The notes beneath the pieces are model-generated. The model had not been told where the DNA came from. It saw only the letters and a list, made by a program, of their open reading frames with translations, and did no database searches. Shown one piece after another: positions 6,046 to 6,207 of a DNA stretch of 6,207 nucleotides (positions within the stretch are counted from its first letter, which is position 1; each line of letters starts with the position of its first letter). Source of the DNA: Methanobacterium sp. GTDB lineage: Archaea > Methanobacteriota > Methanobacteria > Methanobacteriales > Methanobacteriaceae. The translations under genes were made by a program, and so were the position numbers. Location: positions 1-6,207 of the forward strand of contig JAHKLQ010000220.1 of the NCBI GenBank assembly GCA_020854975.1, read 5' to 3'.

Positions 6046-6207
6046 ATGTTTTCAGATAAATTGAACAAAGCACCGGAAGGATACACATTTGACGATTTTT
6101 TACTGGTACCATCCATATCAAACGTTGAACCCAAAGACGTGGACACTGAAAGCAGAGTTTCCAGAAATTACTCTCTTAACGTCCCCATTGTTAGTTCTGC
6201 TATGGAT
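6046..6207 (+). CDS. guaB: IMP dehydrogenase, N-terminal part
   Basis: Fifty-four codons are present before the window ends. IMP dehydrogenase oxidises IMP to XMP with NAD+, the committed step to GMP, in the cytosol. The start MFSDKLNKAPEGYTFDDFLL continues to VPS, and the conserved barrel-entry segment VPIVSSAMD (46-54) closes the fragment; YTFDDFLLVP and P-x-V-S-S-A-M-D are standard for the family. The catalytic cysteine loop and CBS domains lie beyond the edge and cannot be checked. The ATG at 6046 is chosen because it is in frame with these motifs and has GGAG ten bases upstream; the ATG at 6041 is in another frame and closes quickly. Confidence 0.95.
   Translation, partial: MFSDKLNKAPEGYTFDDFLLVPSISNVEPKDVDTESRVSRNYSLNVPIVSSAMD

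Overview
The window looks like a piece of a methanogenic archaeon's chromosome, most likely from the Methanobacteriales (Methanobacterium-like). Three things point there: a complete mfnB gene for methanofuran synthesis, archaeal-type Shine-Dalgarno sites of the GGAGGTGA class combined with TATA-like promoter boxes, and AT-rich intergenic DNA. The genus is an inference from gene content and style, not from a database match.

Left third (1-2458): a surface-glycan region. The C-terminal tail of a GT4-like (GT-B fold) glycosyltransferase on the + strand ends 12 bases from the end of a convergent minus-strand GT2 glycosyltransferase (211-1272). A second minus-strand GT2 enzyme with C-terminal membrane helices (1457-2458) lies upstream of it. 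The 184-base gap between the two GT2 genes carries a degenerate ~22-23-base tandem repeat, which includes the last codons of the upstream gene.

Middle (2459-4816): a 408-base divergent intergenic region, with duplicated TATA-bearing segments facing the glycosyltransferases and a small inverted repeat facing the other way. It is followed by a tight two-gene operon. The first gene encodes a two-domain CCG (HdrB/LutA-type) iron-sulfur protein. The second encodes a LutB-like protein with a LUD domain and two 4Fe-4S motifs. Together they look like a cytosolic redox module resembling LutAB of lactate oxidation. There is no LutC gene next to it, and methanogens of this type do not normally grow on lactate, so the substrate is unknown.

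Right third (4817-6207): mfnB, starting at TTG and preserving the known catalytic lysines and aspartate, makes the furan precursor of methanofuran. After it comes a 262-base array of about 14 degenerate ~19-base repeats with signs of a four-unit higher-order period. The first 54 codons of guaB (IMP dehydrogenase) then run off the edge.

A theme of the window is that each of the four longer intergenic regions, though not the 12-base gap at 199-210, carries its own short tandem or direct duplications. Several have periods of roughly 18-24 bases, with a different unit at each locus, and in several places they cover a ribosome binding site, a TATA box or a stop codon.
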